A stretch of 64,000 nt of DNA from JAHFUS01 sp035689115 (GTDB lineage Bacteria; Actinomycetota; Acidimicrobiia; Acidimicrobiales; GCA-2861595), in NCBI GenBank assembly GCA_035689115.1, contig DASSMA010000082.1, positions 62,001 through 126,000 of the forward strand, written 5' to 3'. Numbering within the stretch: position 1 is the first letter of the stretch; every line of letters begins with the position of its first letter. Positions 15,466 through 23,791 of the stretch are shown piece after piece. The translations under genes and the position numbers were made by a program. Under the pieces are notes generated by a model, which did not search any database, was not told the origin of the DNA, and was given only the letters and a program-made list of their open reading frames with translations.

Positions 15466-17586
15466 TTATTCGGACCTCGCCACCAGGGCTTCCGGCCGGC
15501 CCACGAAGTAGCCCTGAGCGAGGTCGACGCCGTGTGAGCGCAGGAGGTCCATGGTGGCGGCGTCCTCCACCGACTCGGCGACCGTGCGGCGGCCCATGGC
15601 CCGGGCCACGGCGACCATGGCGCTGATGATCGCCCGGTCCCGGCGGTCGTTGCAGCTGTTGCGGACGAACTCGCCGTCGATCTTGACGTCGTCGAACGGC
15701 AGGTGCTTCAGGTAGTAGAACGAGCCGTACCCGGCGCCGAAGTCGTCGAGGGCCAGCCGGCACCCGAGGCCGTGCAGCTCCTCGGCGAACCGGGCGGCGC
15801 CGGCCAGGTTGGCGAAGGCGGCGGTCTCGGTGATCTCGAAGGTCACCCGCCCCGGGTCGACGCCGGATCGGCGGAAGCCGGCCTGGTAGTGGTCGAGCAG
15901 GCCGGCCCGGCCGATCGAGGTGCCGGAGACGTTCACGGTGACGCCCGGCGCGTCGCGGCCCTCCCCGAGCAGTGACAGCGCGAAGTCGAACACCAGCTCG
16001 TCGATGGCGGTGGCGAGGTCGTAGCGCTCCGCCACGTCGAACCACTCGGCCGCCGCCGCCACCCCGCCGTCGAGCTCGGGCATGCGGATGAGCAGCTCGT
16101 GCAGGACGACGTCGCCCGACGCCAGGTCGATGATCGGCTGGCGGTGGATGACCAGCGACCGCTCGTCGAGGGCGGTCTTGATCCGGGTGAGCCAGGTCAT
16201 GCGGTGCTCGGTGCCCGACCCGCCGCCGGCGTCGGGGTCGTAGACCGCGACCGTGTTCCGGCCCGCCTCCTTGGCGTCGTAGAGCGCGAGGTCGGCCAGC
16301 GCCATCAGCTCCCCCACCGTCCGCCCGCCGGCGCCGAGCGAGGAGACGCCGGCGCTGACCGTGAGGCGGCGCATGCCCACCAGCTCGGCGATCTGCAACT
16401 CGGCCGCCGCCGCCACCAGCTGGCGGGCCAGGGCGACCGCCCCGGTGGCGTCGCCGCTCGGGATGAGGATGGCGAACTCGTCGCCGCCCAGGCGGGCGAA
16501 CACGTCGGAGGCGCGCAGCCGCGCACCCAGGGCGTCGGCGAGCGCCTTCAGCACCAGGTCGCCCACGTTGTGGCCGCGGGAGTCGTTGATGTACTTGAAG
16601 TGGTCGACGTCGATCATGATCAGCGCCCCGTGCCCGCCGTAGCGGGCCGCCAGCGCCAGGTGCTGCTCCATCGCCAGCTCGAAGCCCCGCCGGTTGACCA
16701 GCCCGGTGAGGCCGTCGTGGTCGGCGACGTAGCGCAGCGCCTCCTCGGCGCGCCGGCGCTCGGAGACGTCCTGCACCTGGACGACGACCTGGCGCACGGC
16801 CCCTGCGCCGTCCCGCACGGCGCTCATGTCGACGGCGACCCAGCTGGCCGGGCCGGGAAGGTGGTCGAGGGCGACCTCGGTGGGCCCGAGGTCCAGGAGC
16901 CTCGCCAGGCCGCCTTCCCGCCCCGCCAGCCAGGGCAGGGGCCGCTCGAGCAGGTCCCGGACCTCCAGGCCGAGGATCGCGCACAAGGCCCGGTTCACCC
17001 GCTCGACGTGGCCCTCGCCGTCGAGCAGGGCCATGCCGATCGGCGCACTGTCGAAGGCGCTGCGGAAGCGCTCCTCGGCGGCGCGGAGCTCGGCCTCCGC
17101 CCTGATCCGGTGGGTGAGGTCGACCATCACCACGCACCGGGTGGCGTCCTCCGACAGCGTGCGCACCGACACGGAGACGTCGGTCATCCTCCCGTGGGGG
17201 GTACCCAGGCGGACCTCGGCGGTGCCGGCGGACGCCCCGTCGGCGACCAGTTCGAGCAGGGCGTTCCGGTCGCACGTGTCGGTGGTGAAGTCGGCCAGGT
17301 TGGAGCCGATCACCTGCGACAGGGGCCGCCCGAGCAGGTCGGCCAGCCGGCCGTTCGCATACAGCACCAGGCCGTCCGGCTCCACCGCGGCGGCGCCCTC
17401 CGGCATCTGCTCGACGAGCACGCGGTAGAACTCGTCGGCACCGGACAGCGTGTAGATCCGGGTGCCGAACTGCTGCGTCGAGACGACGACGGCGTCGACC
17501 GCGCCGGTGCGGATGGCGTCGAGTGCCTCCTCGGCGGCGGCCAGCCGCTCCGCCAGGTCGGCGTACGTCGGCGTCGGGTCATGCAC
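15466..17586 (-). CDS. PAS-PAS-GGDEF-EAL cyclic-di-GMP protein
   Basis: 706 residues from GTG 17586, which overlaps the end of the second kaiB-type gene; an upstream ATG at 17631 is possible. PAS 1 spans about 50-165 and PAS 2 about 175-280. The GGDEF domain has an intact LGGDEF at about 366-371 and the inhibitory RxxD site RASD at 358-361. The EAL domain (about 445-700) retains most metal and catalytic residues (VNVSG, ETA, DDFGAGYGS, VKIDG, ESVED, QGYFVG), but its first motif reads ELL instead of EAL. It could make or degrade c-di-GMP. Being last in the kaiC-kaiB-kaiB operon, it is a likely output of that module. Confidence 0.9.
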   Translation of the reverse strand: MHDPTPTYADLAERLAAAEEALDAIRTGAVDAVVVSTQQFGTRIYTLSGADEFYRVLVEQMPEGAAAVEPDGLVLYANGRLADLLGRPLSQVIGSNLADFTTDTCDRNALLELVADGASAGTAEVRLGTPHGRMTDVSVSVRTLSEDATRCVVMVDLTHRIRAEAELRAAEERFRSAFDSAPIGMALLDGEGHVERVNRALCAILGLEVRDLLERPLPWLAGREGGLARLLDLGPTEVALDHLPGPASWVAVDMSAVRDGAGAVRQVVVQVQDVSERRRAEEALRYVADHDGLTGLVNRRGFELAMEQHLALAARYGGHGALIMIDVDHFKYINDSRGHNVGDLVLKALADALGARLRASDVFARLGGDEFAILIPSGDATGAVALARQLVAAAAELQIAELVGMRRLTVSAGVSSLGAGGRTVGELMALADLALYDAKEAGRNTVAVYDPDAGGGSGTEHRMTWLTRIKTALDERSLVIHRQPIIDLASGDVVLHELLIRMPELDGGVAAAAEWFDVAERYDLATAIDELVFDFALSLLGEGRDAPGVTVNVSGTSIGRAGLLDHYQAGFRRSGVDPGRVTFEITETAAFANLAGAARFAEELHGLGCRLALDDFGAGYGSFYYLKHLPFDDVKIDGEFVRNSCNDRRDRAIISAMVAVARAMGRRTVAESVEDAATMDLLRSHGVDLAQGYFVGRPEALVARSE

Positions 17587-17935
17587 CGATGTCGAGCTCT
17601 CGGACGACGAGGGGCCGGTCGGACAGGTCACCGACGAGGCGGGTGACCGGCTCGGGCCGCACCCGGACGAGCGTGGGCGCCACGACGATGTCCTCCTCGA
17701 TGGCGCGATCGGGCTGCTGGTACAGGTCGATCACCTCGAGCGTGTACCGCCCGGCAAGGAGCTCCTCGCAGATGGAGGTGAGGTTGGCCACCGCCCGCTG
17801 GGAGGACGGGTTGACGCCGGCGACGTAGAGCCGCAGCGCGAAGTGGCGGGAGCTGCGCTCCCGGAGGCCCTCCTCGAAGGCCTCGGTGACCCGGTCCGCC
17901 AGTCCCTCGGGCCACCCTACCGGCGAGTCGTCCAT
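17579..17935 (-). CDS. kaiB: KaiB-like protein with N-terminal extension
   Basis: 118 residues with a thioredoxin-like KaiB domain (about 30-115). The LRLYVAG start, the CEELLAGRYTLEVIDLYQQP helix-strand and the VVAPTLVR strand match KaiB. A charged N-terminal extension of about 30 residues is not found in the classic 100-residue clock protein. KaiB binds the KaiC ring in one state of its ATPase cycle. Its start is 15 bases after the first kaiB-type gene, and its stop overlaps the start of the GGDEF-EAL gene. The spacer upstream contains a C-run on the plus strand. Confidence 0.88.
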   Translation of the reverse strand: MDDSPVGWPEGLADRVTEAFEEGLRERSSRHFALRLYVAGVNPSSQRAVANLTSICEELLAGRYTLEVIDLYQQPDRAIEEDIVVAPTLVRVRPEPVTRLVGDLSDRPLVVRELDIGA

Positions 17936-17950
17936 GCCCCCCCCCCACGG

Positions 17951-18247
17951 TTACCGAGGAACCAGCTGGAGGCCGACCAGGACCTTGTCGGTGTCGGACA
18001 GGTCCCCGATGATCTTGGTGATCGGCGGTGGCAGCCGGCGGACGAGCGTGGGGATGGCGAGGATCTCGTCGCCCCTGGCCAGCTGGGGGTTCTCCAACAG
18101 GTCCACCACGTCGATCTCGTAGCGACCGGCCAGGTGCTCCTCGCAGATCCGCTTCAGGTTGGCGAAGGCGGTGAGCGACCTCGGCGTCTGGCCGGCCACG
18201 TAGAGACGGAGCAGCCACCGCTCGTCCTCGGCCACCTGGTCCGTCAC
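17951..18247 (-). CDS. kaiB: KaiB-like protein
   Basis: 98 residues, close to the length of cyanobacterial KaiB, covering the whole fold: LLRLYVAGQTPRS, CEEHLAGRYEIDVVDLLENP, ILAIPTLVRRLPPPITKIIGD and the DKVLVGLQL end. It probably binds KaiC. The start overlaps the kaiC stop by 4 bases (ATGA), which indicates coupled synthesis. It differs from the next gene mainly by lacking the N-terminal extension, so the operon makes two distinct KaiB types. Confidence 0.92.
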   Translation of the reverse strand: MTDQVAEDERWLLRLYVAGQTPRSLTAFANLKRICEEHLAGRYEIDVVDLLENPQLARGDEILAIPTLVRRLPPPITKIIGDLSDTDKVLVGLQLVPR

Positions 18248-19932
18248 GACGTCACCTCCTCGTCGGCGAAGCGGGCGCTGGCCAGCCGGCGCGCCGTCGC
18301 CTCCTCGTCGGATCTGGCCCGGGCCTGGTCGCGGAGGTCGAGCTCGAACGCCTCCAGCTCCGAGTCGAGCCCGGCCCGCAGGGCGGCGATCTCGGCCTCC
18401 ACGGCCGCCTTGCGGCGCTCCATCGCCCGCCGGCGGGCGGCGAGCGATGCTGCGCTCCGCGTCTGCTCCTCCAGCTCGCGCGCCTCCGCCGCCCGCCTGG
18501 CCGTGCCCATGAGGACCTGGCCGCTGCCGGTGTAGACGTCGGTGATCTCGATGCCTGCCGGGGTGATCACGAACTCCCGCACCTGGTTCGAGTGCCCGGT
18601 CCCCCTCGCCTTCACGATCGTGATGCTGCGGTTGCGCTCGCCGTTGGACTCGACAGTGGCGAGGGCCAGCCAGGCGTCGATGAGGCTCGACACCCCCGCC
18701 GCGCTCGAGGCGATGCCGTCGTCCACCAGGGCGGTGAACACGGCGGTGACGCCGGCCGTCTTCAGGACGTCGATCAGCCGCACCAGCGTCGACAGCCGGG
18801 TGGGGGTCTCGCCCGTCAGCGCGCTCATCGGGTCGACGACGACGAGGCTCGGCTGGAAGTCCTCCAACGCGTGCACGACCGACACGAGGTGGGCTTCGAG
18901 CCCGTAGGACGTCGGCCGCGTCGAGTTGATGTGGAGGAGCCCGGAGCGGACGAACGGCTCGAGGTCGAGGCCGACCGAGCGCATGTTGCGCAACAGCTGC
19001 GACGGCGACTCTTCGAAGCTGACGAGCAGCCCACGCTCCCCGCGCCGGCAGCCGGCGGCGAGGAACGACGAAGCGAGCGTGGTCTTGCCCGATCCGGAGT
19101 TGCCGGAGATGAGCACGCTCCCGCCGCGGAAGTAGCCGTCACCACCCAGCATGGTGTCGAGCCGGGCCACGCCGGACGAGATGCGCTCGGTGCTGGCGAC
19201 GTGCTCCAGCCGCAGCGAGGTGACCGGCATCACCCGGAAGCCGCGGTGGTCGATCATGAACGGCGCCTCGTCGGCGCTGTGGCTCGTGCCGCGGTACTTG
19301 ACCACCCGCAGCCGCCGGGTGGACACCTGCTCGGACACGCGGTGGTCGAGGAGGATCACGCAGTCGGACACGTACTCCTCGAGCCCGTGGCGCGTCAGGG
19401 AGCCGTTTCCCCGCTCGGCGGTGACGACGGCGGTGATGTCCCGCTCCTTGAGCCAGGCGAACAGGCGCCGGATCTCGCTGCGCAGCGTGGCGGTGTCGTC
19501 GAGGGCGGCGAACAGGACCTCGAGGGTGTCGATGGCGACCCGCTTGGCGCCGATCGAGTCGATGGCGGCGCCGAGTCGGATGAAGAGGCCCTCGAGGTCG
19601 TAGGCGCCCGTCTCGGCGATGTACTCGCCCCGGACGCTGACGTGGTCGACGACGATCCTGCCGTCCTTCTCGAGGGCGGCGAGGTCCCAGCCCAGGCTGG
19701 ACACGTTGTCGGCCAGTTCCTCGGCGGTCTCCTCGAACGACACGAAGACCCCTGGCTCGTCGTGGTCCACCGCCCCGAGGACGATGAACTGCATGGCGAG
19801 CAGCGTCTTGCCGCACCCTGCCGTCCCGCAGGCCAGCGTGGGCCGGCCCCGCGGGAGGCCGCCGCCCGTGATCTCGTCGAGGCCCGCGATGCCGGTCGGC
19901 GCCTTCTCCAGACCGATTGTCACGATGTGCAC
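18244..19932 (-). CDS. kaiC: KaiC-like double-domain ATPase
   Basis: 562 residues with two RecA-like domains. CI has Walker A GTAGCGKT at 36-43 and catalytic FEE at 66-68. CII has GNSGSGKT at 277-284 and FEE at 306-308. By alignment from memory, the CII autophosphorylation pair Ser431/Thr432 of cyanobacterial KaiC corresponds to Ser415/Ser416 in GVSSLIDAW, so a phospho-cycle is possible with Ser in place of Thr. A charged, Arg/Glu/Ala-rich coiled-coil tail (about 470-562) replaces the KaiA-binding tail. GTG 19932 is chosen because GGAGGG lies 5-7 bases upstream and the family start TGIAGLDE follows at once. First main gene of the operon. Confidence 0.93.
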   Translation of the reverse strand: MHIVTIGLEKAPTGIAGLDEITGGGLPRGRPTLACGTAGCGKTLLAMQFIVLGAVDHDEPGVFVSFEETAEELADNVSSLGWDLAALEKDGRIVVDHVSVRGEYIAETGAYDLEGLFIRLGAAIDSIGAKRVAIDTLEVLFAALDDTATLRSEIRRLFAWLKERDITAVVTAERGNGSLTRHGLEEYVSDCVILLDHRVSEQVSTRRLRVVKYRGTSHSADEAPFMIDHRGFRVMPVTSLRLEHVASTERISSGVARLDTMLGGDGYFRGGSVLISGNSGSGKTTLASSFLAAGCRRGERGLLVSFEESPSQLLRNMRSVGLDLEPFVRSGLLHINSTRPTSYGLEAHLVSVVHALEDFQPSLVVVDPMSALTGETPTRLSTLVRLIDVLKTAGVTAVFTALVDDGIASSAAGVSSLIDAWLALATVESNGERNRSITIVKARGTGHSNQVREFVITPAGIEITDVYTGSGQVLMGTARRAAEARELEEQTRSAASLAARRRAMERRKAAVEAEIAALRAGLDSELEAFELDLRDQARARSDEEATARRLASARFADEEVTS

Positions 19933-20099
19933 CGTCCCTCCGGCGGTCTGCGCGCATCCGTCGAAGATGGGACAACGCACGCAGACTGCCCGCCCGAAGC
20001 CGTCCGGGAACCTCGCCGGTCCCGACTCGGCCCGCTCCGAACGATCCTCCTGTCGACGGCGACATGGGCTGTCGGGTCGGCGACGAGATAGCTGTTCAT
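19920..20099 (-). CDS. Possible 59-residue protein upstream of kaiC
   Basis: A short open frame begins with ATG preceded by AGGAG at an ideal distance and ends 13 bases inside the kaiC start region, so its translation would lead into kaiC. The first dozen residues (MNSYLVADPTAHV) look protein-like; the rest is rich in Arg, Ser and Gly and resembles nothing recognised. It may be a leader peptide, a small real protein or a chance frame. The rest of the 230-base interval up to the transglycosylase gene should hold the operon promoter. Confidence 0.35.
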   Translation of the reverse strand: MNSYLVADPTAHVAVDRRIVRSGPSRDRRGSRTASGGQSACVVPSSTDARRPPEGRCTS

Positions 20100-20165
20100 C
20101 TCGCTCCTAGGTTCGTCCACATGGTACGGCCTTCCGCCGCTGCGGTCAGCCGGCGGGGTGGTGGA

Positions 20166-21089
20166 TCAGTTGCTCCATCCGACCGGGAGGAGCCGGTCGC
20201 CGTCGGGCATGCGGTAGTAGACCTGCCAGTGGTAGTAACCGTAGAAGGCCCGCTGGTTCGCCGCCATCTGGCCGGCGTAGTCGAGGATCGCGGCCACGTA
20301 GTGCTGGCTGTGGTTGTAGGCGTAGAGGGCGTTGGACACGTTGGCCGGCGCCCCGTTGCGGGCCAGGTAGCGGCCGGCGGCGAGGATGGCGTCGTGGTTG
20401 GACTGGATGTCGCCGCCGGCGCCGTACTGCGCCCAGGTGGACGGCAGGAACTGCATGGGCCCCTGGGCGCCCGCCGTGCTGTCGCCCCGGATGCGCCCCA
20501 TCCGGCTCTCCACCAGGTGGACGGCCGCCAGCACGTTCCACGGCGTGCCCGTGGTGGCCGCCGCCTCGTGGTAGTAGCGCAACAGCTCGTCGGCGGGGGC
20601 GGGGGCGACGATGTGCCACTTCGGCAGCTGCGTCGGCGGCTTGCCGGGGATGGCCCGCAGCTCGGTGCTGGCGTGGACGTTGGCCCGCACCGTGTCGCGG
20701 AGCGAGGCCGGCACCTTGGCCAGGACGGCGGCCAGCCACTCGGGATGGGCGGCCAGGCGCCGGTAGGCCAGCTGCTGGGCCTGGGCCTGGGCCTCCAGGG
20801 CTGCCGGCGGGACTCGGGCGTCGCGGATGGCCGTCTCGCCGGCCGTGATGGTGGCGGCCAGCGAGTCGGGGTCGCTGTCGCCGGCGACCGTGACCGCCGT
20901 TCCCGGCGCGGTGCTGGTCGTCGGGGCGGTGGTGGTGGTCGGCAATGCCGTGGTGGTGGACGTGGAGGCGACGGTGGTGCTGCTGACGGCGGCCGCATTG
21001 GACGGCTCCGTGCCGCCGCCGGCCGAGCACCCGGCGGCGGCGCCGGCTGCGACCAGGGCGGCGAGGGCGATGGCGAGCCGGTGCCGCAT
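20166..21089 (-). CDS. Lytic murein transglycosylase-like lipoprotein
   Basis: 307 residues. The signal peptide ends in a lipobox (AAGC, Cys21), followed by a Thr/Ser/Val-rich low-complexity linker to about residue 65. The C-terminal lysozyme-like domain has the catalytic Glu in VHLVESRMGR and the family segment GAQGPMQFLPSTWAQYG, then an NHDAILAAGRYLARNG helix pair, as in SLT/RpfB-type cell-wall enzymes. It probably cleaves peptidoglycan at the outer membrane face. ATG 21089 is chosen because it starts the signal peptide. Transcribed alone, away from kaiC by about 230 bases. Confidence 0.85.
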   Translation of the reverse strand: MRHRLAIALAALVAAGAAAGCSAGGGTEPSNAAAVSSTTVASTSTTTALPTTTTAPTTSTAPGTAVTVAGDSDPDSLAATITAGETAIRDARVPPAALEAQAQAQQLAYRRLAAHPEWLAAVLAKVPASLRDTVRANVHASTELRAIPGKPPTQLPKWHIVAPAPADELLRYYHEAAATTGTPWNVLAAVHLVESRMGRIRGDSTAGAQGPMQFLPSTWAQYGAGGDIQSNHDAILAAGRYLARNGAPANVSNALYAYNHSQHYVAAILDYAGQMAANQRAFYGYYHWQVYYRMPDGDRLLPVGWSN

Positions 21090-21136
21090 GGCCGCCCAGG
21101 ATACGGCGCGCCGTTCGCCGGACTGGTGCACCCCGA

Positions 21137-21751
21137 TCAGTTCGAGCCGGTGAACGCCCTGGCGAGGAAGGCCTCGAACTCGTCGGTCGCGTTGGCGAGC
21201 CTGAAGCGGCCGTCGACCTTCTCGATGTGGAGGGCGGGGCAGAAGAAACCGGCCTCGCCGACGAAGTAGTAGGGCGATCCCTCCACGCCGCGCTCCTGGC
21301 CCTCCTTCCAGTCCCGCACCACGCCGTGCTGGTCGTCGATCGGGCCTCCCACGCCGTGCGCCCCGGCGATCTGCCGGAGGACCTCCGCATCGGCGATGTC
21401 CCGGCCCTGCTCGAAGCAGGCGTCGCGCAGGGCGAGGCTCACGCCCTCGCCGGTGGCCACGTCGACGCCGTACGCCGCGTCGGCGAGGGCCAGCGCGGGC
21501 AGCGACGTCGCCGGGAACCGGCCCGGATCGAAGCCGGCGAAGAGGTCGCCCCGGACCTGGTCGCGGATGGCGTCGACCTCCTCGGCGACGAGGGCAGGGT
21601 CGAGCGGCTCGCCGTTCACCAGTTCGAGCGGCCAGGCGCGGAAGCGGAGGACGACGTCTGCGCCCGCCTCCCGGCGGCGTTCGAGCAGGCGCCGGACGCC
21701 GGAGTGGGTGAACGGGCAGCGGACGTCGGCGAAGACCTCGAGGGTGGGCAC
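21137..21751 (-). CDS. DsbA/FrnE-like thioredoxin-fold protein
   Basis: 204 residues of the DsbA-like family (2-hydroxychromene-2-carboxylate isomerase and FrnE group). The N-terminus reads LEVFADVRCPFTHSG: the first active-site Cys is present but the second of the CxxC is Thr, so it cannot act as an ordinary disulfide oxidase. The helical insertion and the cis-Pro loop (VEGSPYYFVG) are intact. A role as glutathione- or mycothiol-dependent isomerase or transferase would fit. No signal peptide, so cytoplasmic. Stands 25 bases upstream of the diguanylate cyclase stop. Confidence 0.75.
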   Translation of the reverse strand: MPTLEVFADVRCPFTHSGVRRLLERRREAGADVVLRFRAWPLELVNGEPLDPALVAEEVDAIRDQVRGDLFAGFDPGRFPATSLPALALADAAYGVDVATGEGVSLALRDACFEQGRDIADAEVLRQIAGAHGVGGPIDDQHGVVRDWKEGQERGVEGSPYYFVGEAGFFCPALHIEKVDGRFRLANATDEFEAFLARAFTGSN

Positions 21752-21776
21752 GAGATCGAACGTACCCCGCGCCGCG

Positions 21777-23015
21777 TCAGCTCCCGACCGAGTCGGCGTC
21801 GGCGACCACGCGGTTGCGGCCCTGGCGCTTGGCCCGGAACAGGGCGCCGTCGGCCACCCGGGCCAGGTCCTCCAGCGACGAGGCGTCGGTGGTGTGGGCC
21901 ACGCCGAAGCTGGCGGTGAAGCCGGGCACGGTGCCGGCGGCCAGGGCCAGCATCAGGTTCTCCTGCACCCGCTCCAGGGCGGCGACCGCCTCGGCGGTGG
22001 TGCACCCGGGAAAGGCGATGACGAACTCCTCGCCGCCGTACCGGCAGGCGAGGTCGTCGCTCCGGAGGGCAGCCCGCAGGGTGCGGGCGAACAGCCGCAG
22101 CGCCCGGTCGCCCGCCTCGTGGCCGTGGGTGTCGTTCAGTGCCTTGAAGTGGTCGAGGTCCCCCATCGCCAGGGCGAAGGGGAGGTCCTTGCGCAGCAGT
22201 TCCTGGGCCTGGTTCTCGAACGACCGGCGGTTGAGCAGCCCGGTCAGCGGGTCGGTGGCCGCCTGGAGGTGGGTGGCCGCCATCACCCGGAGCATCCCGA
22301 TGCGGGAACCGGCCTGGGTGGCGATCGCCTCCAGCCTGGCCACGCCCTCCTTGGACACCGGCACCGACGGCGCGGTCGCGGCGTGGAGGACGCCGATGCT
22401 GCGGCCGCCCACGCTGACCGGCACGCAGGTGGCCGAGCACTCGCCGCCGGGTCGGTCCTCGAGGAACGGGCAGGCGTCGATGTCGTCACTGGAGGCGAAC
22501 TGGAGGGTCTGGGCCCGGCGGATGGCGGGACAGTCGCGGGGCGAGACGACGGCGCAGCGCGCCCGCCCGTCCCCTTCCGTGGCCACCGCCCGCTTGAGGT
22601 GGGCGTCGCTGGAGTCGGCCAGGAGCAGCTCGGCGCCGACCGCCGGCAGACCGCCGGCCAGGGCCTTCGACGTCGCCCGGTAGGCGGCCTCCTCGGTGGC
22701 CGCCATCTCGAGGGCCCGGTGCAGGCGGCCCCCGAATTCCTGGCGCTCGGCCTCGACCCGCAGCAGCTCTTCCCGCTCGGCGGTGACCCGCCGCTCGCCG
22801 TCCGCCTCGCGGCGCAGCGGCCGGATGACGGCCAGCCACAGGGCGGCGACGGTGACGGCGGCGAGGACCGTGCCCTCGATGGCGATGTCCACCACCGTGT
22901 TGCCGGTCACCTCGGTGACCAGGCGGTCCACCAGGACGTAGGTGACCGACACGACGGCGGCGGCCGCCAACACCATCCGGCGGGTCGATGTCTTGGCGAC
23001 TGCTCTGGGCTCCAC
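21777..23015 (-). CDS. Membrane GAF-GGDEF diguanylate cyclase
   Basis: 412 residues. Two transmembrane helices (about 14-33 and 43-63) enclose a very short external loop. A coiled-coil (65-105), a GAF domain (about 105-245) and a GGDEF domain follow, with the active motif GGEEF at 327-331 and the inhibitory site RSDD at 318-321. The GAF domain contains an unusual Cys set (C154, C162, C182, C193, C197) that could bind metal or sense redox state. Makes c-di-GMP from two GTP. GTG 23015 has GGGGGAG 7 bases upstream; the upstream frame is not conserved-looking. It is divergent from the udgX-type gene. Confidence 0.9.
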   Translation of the reverse strand: MEPRAVAKTSTRRMVLAAAAVVSVTYVLVDRLVTEVTGNTVVDIAIEGTVLAAVTVAALWLAVIRPLRREADGERRVTAEREELLRVEAERQEFGGRLHRALEMAATEEAAYRATSKALAGGLPAVGAELLLADSSDAHLKRAVATEGDGRARCAVVSPRDCPAIRRAQTLQFASSDDIDACPFLEDRPGGECSATCVPVSVGGRSIGVLHAATAPSVPVSKEGVARLEAIATQAGSRIGMLRVMAATHLQAATDPLTGLLNRRSFENQAQELLRKDLPFALAMGDLDHFKALNDTHGHEAGDRALRLFARTLRAALRSDDLACRYGGEEFVIAFPGCTTAEAVAALERVQENLMLALAAGTVPGFTASFGVAHTTDASSLEDLARVADGALFRAKRQGRNRVVADADSVGS

Positions 23016-23151
23016 CTTGTTCTCCCCCGAACGACATTGCTCCGATCGCGGGTATCGGCCCAAAGCGACATTTCCTGAAGTTGGAAAGCTCGGAGTCAGC
23101 CGCCGGTGGGTCGCCGGGGTGACGAGGCCGGCACACGGGTACATCAGGCCC

Positions 23152-23778
23152 ATGGCCGGCACGACGACGACGTCCGCCGAGCGGCTACGCGTCGTGGCCG
23201 ACGAGGCCGGCGGCTGCACCCGCTGCGACCTCCACGAGCGGGCGACGCAGACGGTGTTCGGCGAGGGCGCGCCCGACGCGGCGTTGTTCCTCATCGGCGA
23301 GCAGCCGGGCGACCAGGAGGACAGGCAGGGTCACCCGTTCGTCGGCCCCGCCGGCCGCGTGCTCGACGAGGCCCTCGAGGCGGCGGGCGTCGACCGCTCG
23401 AACGTGTACATCACCAACGCCGTCAAGCACTTCAAGTGGACGGCGCGCGGGAAGCGGCGCATCCACGAGCGGCCCAACCGGACCGAGATCGTGGCCTGCC
23501 GGCCTTGGTTCGACGCCGAGCTCGCCATCGTGTCGCCCCGGCTGGTGGTCGTCATGGGGGCCACCGCCGGGCAGGCGCTGTGGGGCCCGTCCTTCAGGGT
23601 CGGCGCCTCGCGCGGCACGGAGCGGGACTTCGACGGCCGGGCGGCGCTGGCGACGATCCATCCGTCGGCCGTCCTGCGCGCCGGCGGCGACGCCGGCCGC
23701 CGGGCCCAGATGGACCTGCTCGTCGAGGACCTGGCCCTGGCCGGGCGGCTCGTGGCCCGGATGCCCGGCGGCGCCTGA
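23152..23778 (+). CDS. udgX: UdgX-type uracil-DNA glycosylase
   Basis: 208 residues. The motif GEQPGDQEDRQGHPFVGPAG at 49-68 and especially KRRIH (101-105) identify UdgX, in which the His (here 105) forms a covalent link to the abasic sugar after uracil removal. The Fe-S ligands expected in this family are only partly present: C22, C25 and C116 are seen, but no Cys follows about 16 residues later (VVVMGATAG), so the cluster may have a different fourth ligand. The IHPSAVLR motif near the C-terminus is intact. It is 13 bases ahead of the topoisomerase IB gene and probably shares its transcript. Confidence 0.9.
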   Translation: MAGTTTTSAERLRVVADEAGGCTRCDLHERATQTVFGEGAPDAALFLIGEQPGDQEDRQGHPFVGPAGRVLDEALEAAGVDRSNVYITNAVKHFKWTARGKRRIHERPNRTEIVACRPWFDAELAIVSPRLVVVMGATAGQALWGPSFRVGASRGTERDFDGRAALATIHPSAVLRAGGDAGRRAQMDLLVEDLALAGRLVARMPGGA

Positions 23779-23791
23779 GCGGTCGCGACGC

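Noticed and set aside
17936..17950. C-run between the two kaiB-type genes as a slippery or regulatory site
   Set aside because: It lies between stop and start codons with no frame effect; a homopolymer in a GC-rich genome.
20900..20990. Repeated GTGGTGGT-like sequence, looking like a tandem repeat or CRISPR
   Set aside because: It encodes the Thr/Val-rich linker of a lipoprotein; no spacer-repeat structure. The same holds for 60780-60860 in the sortase gene.
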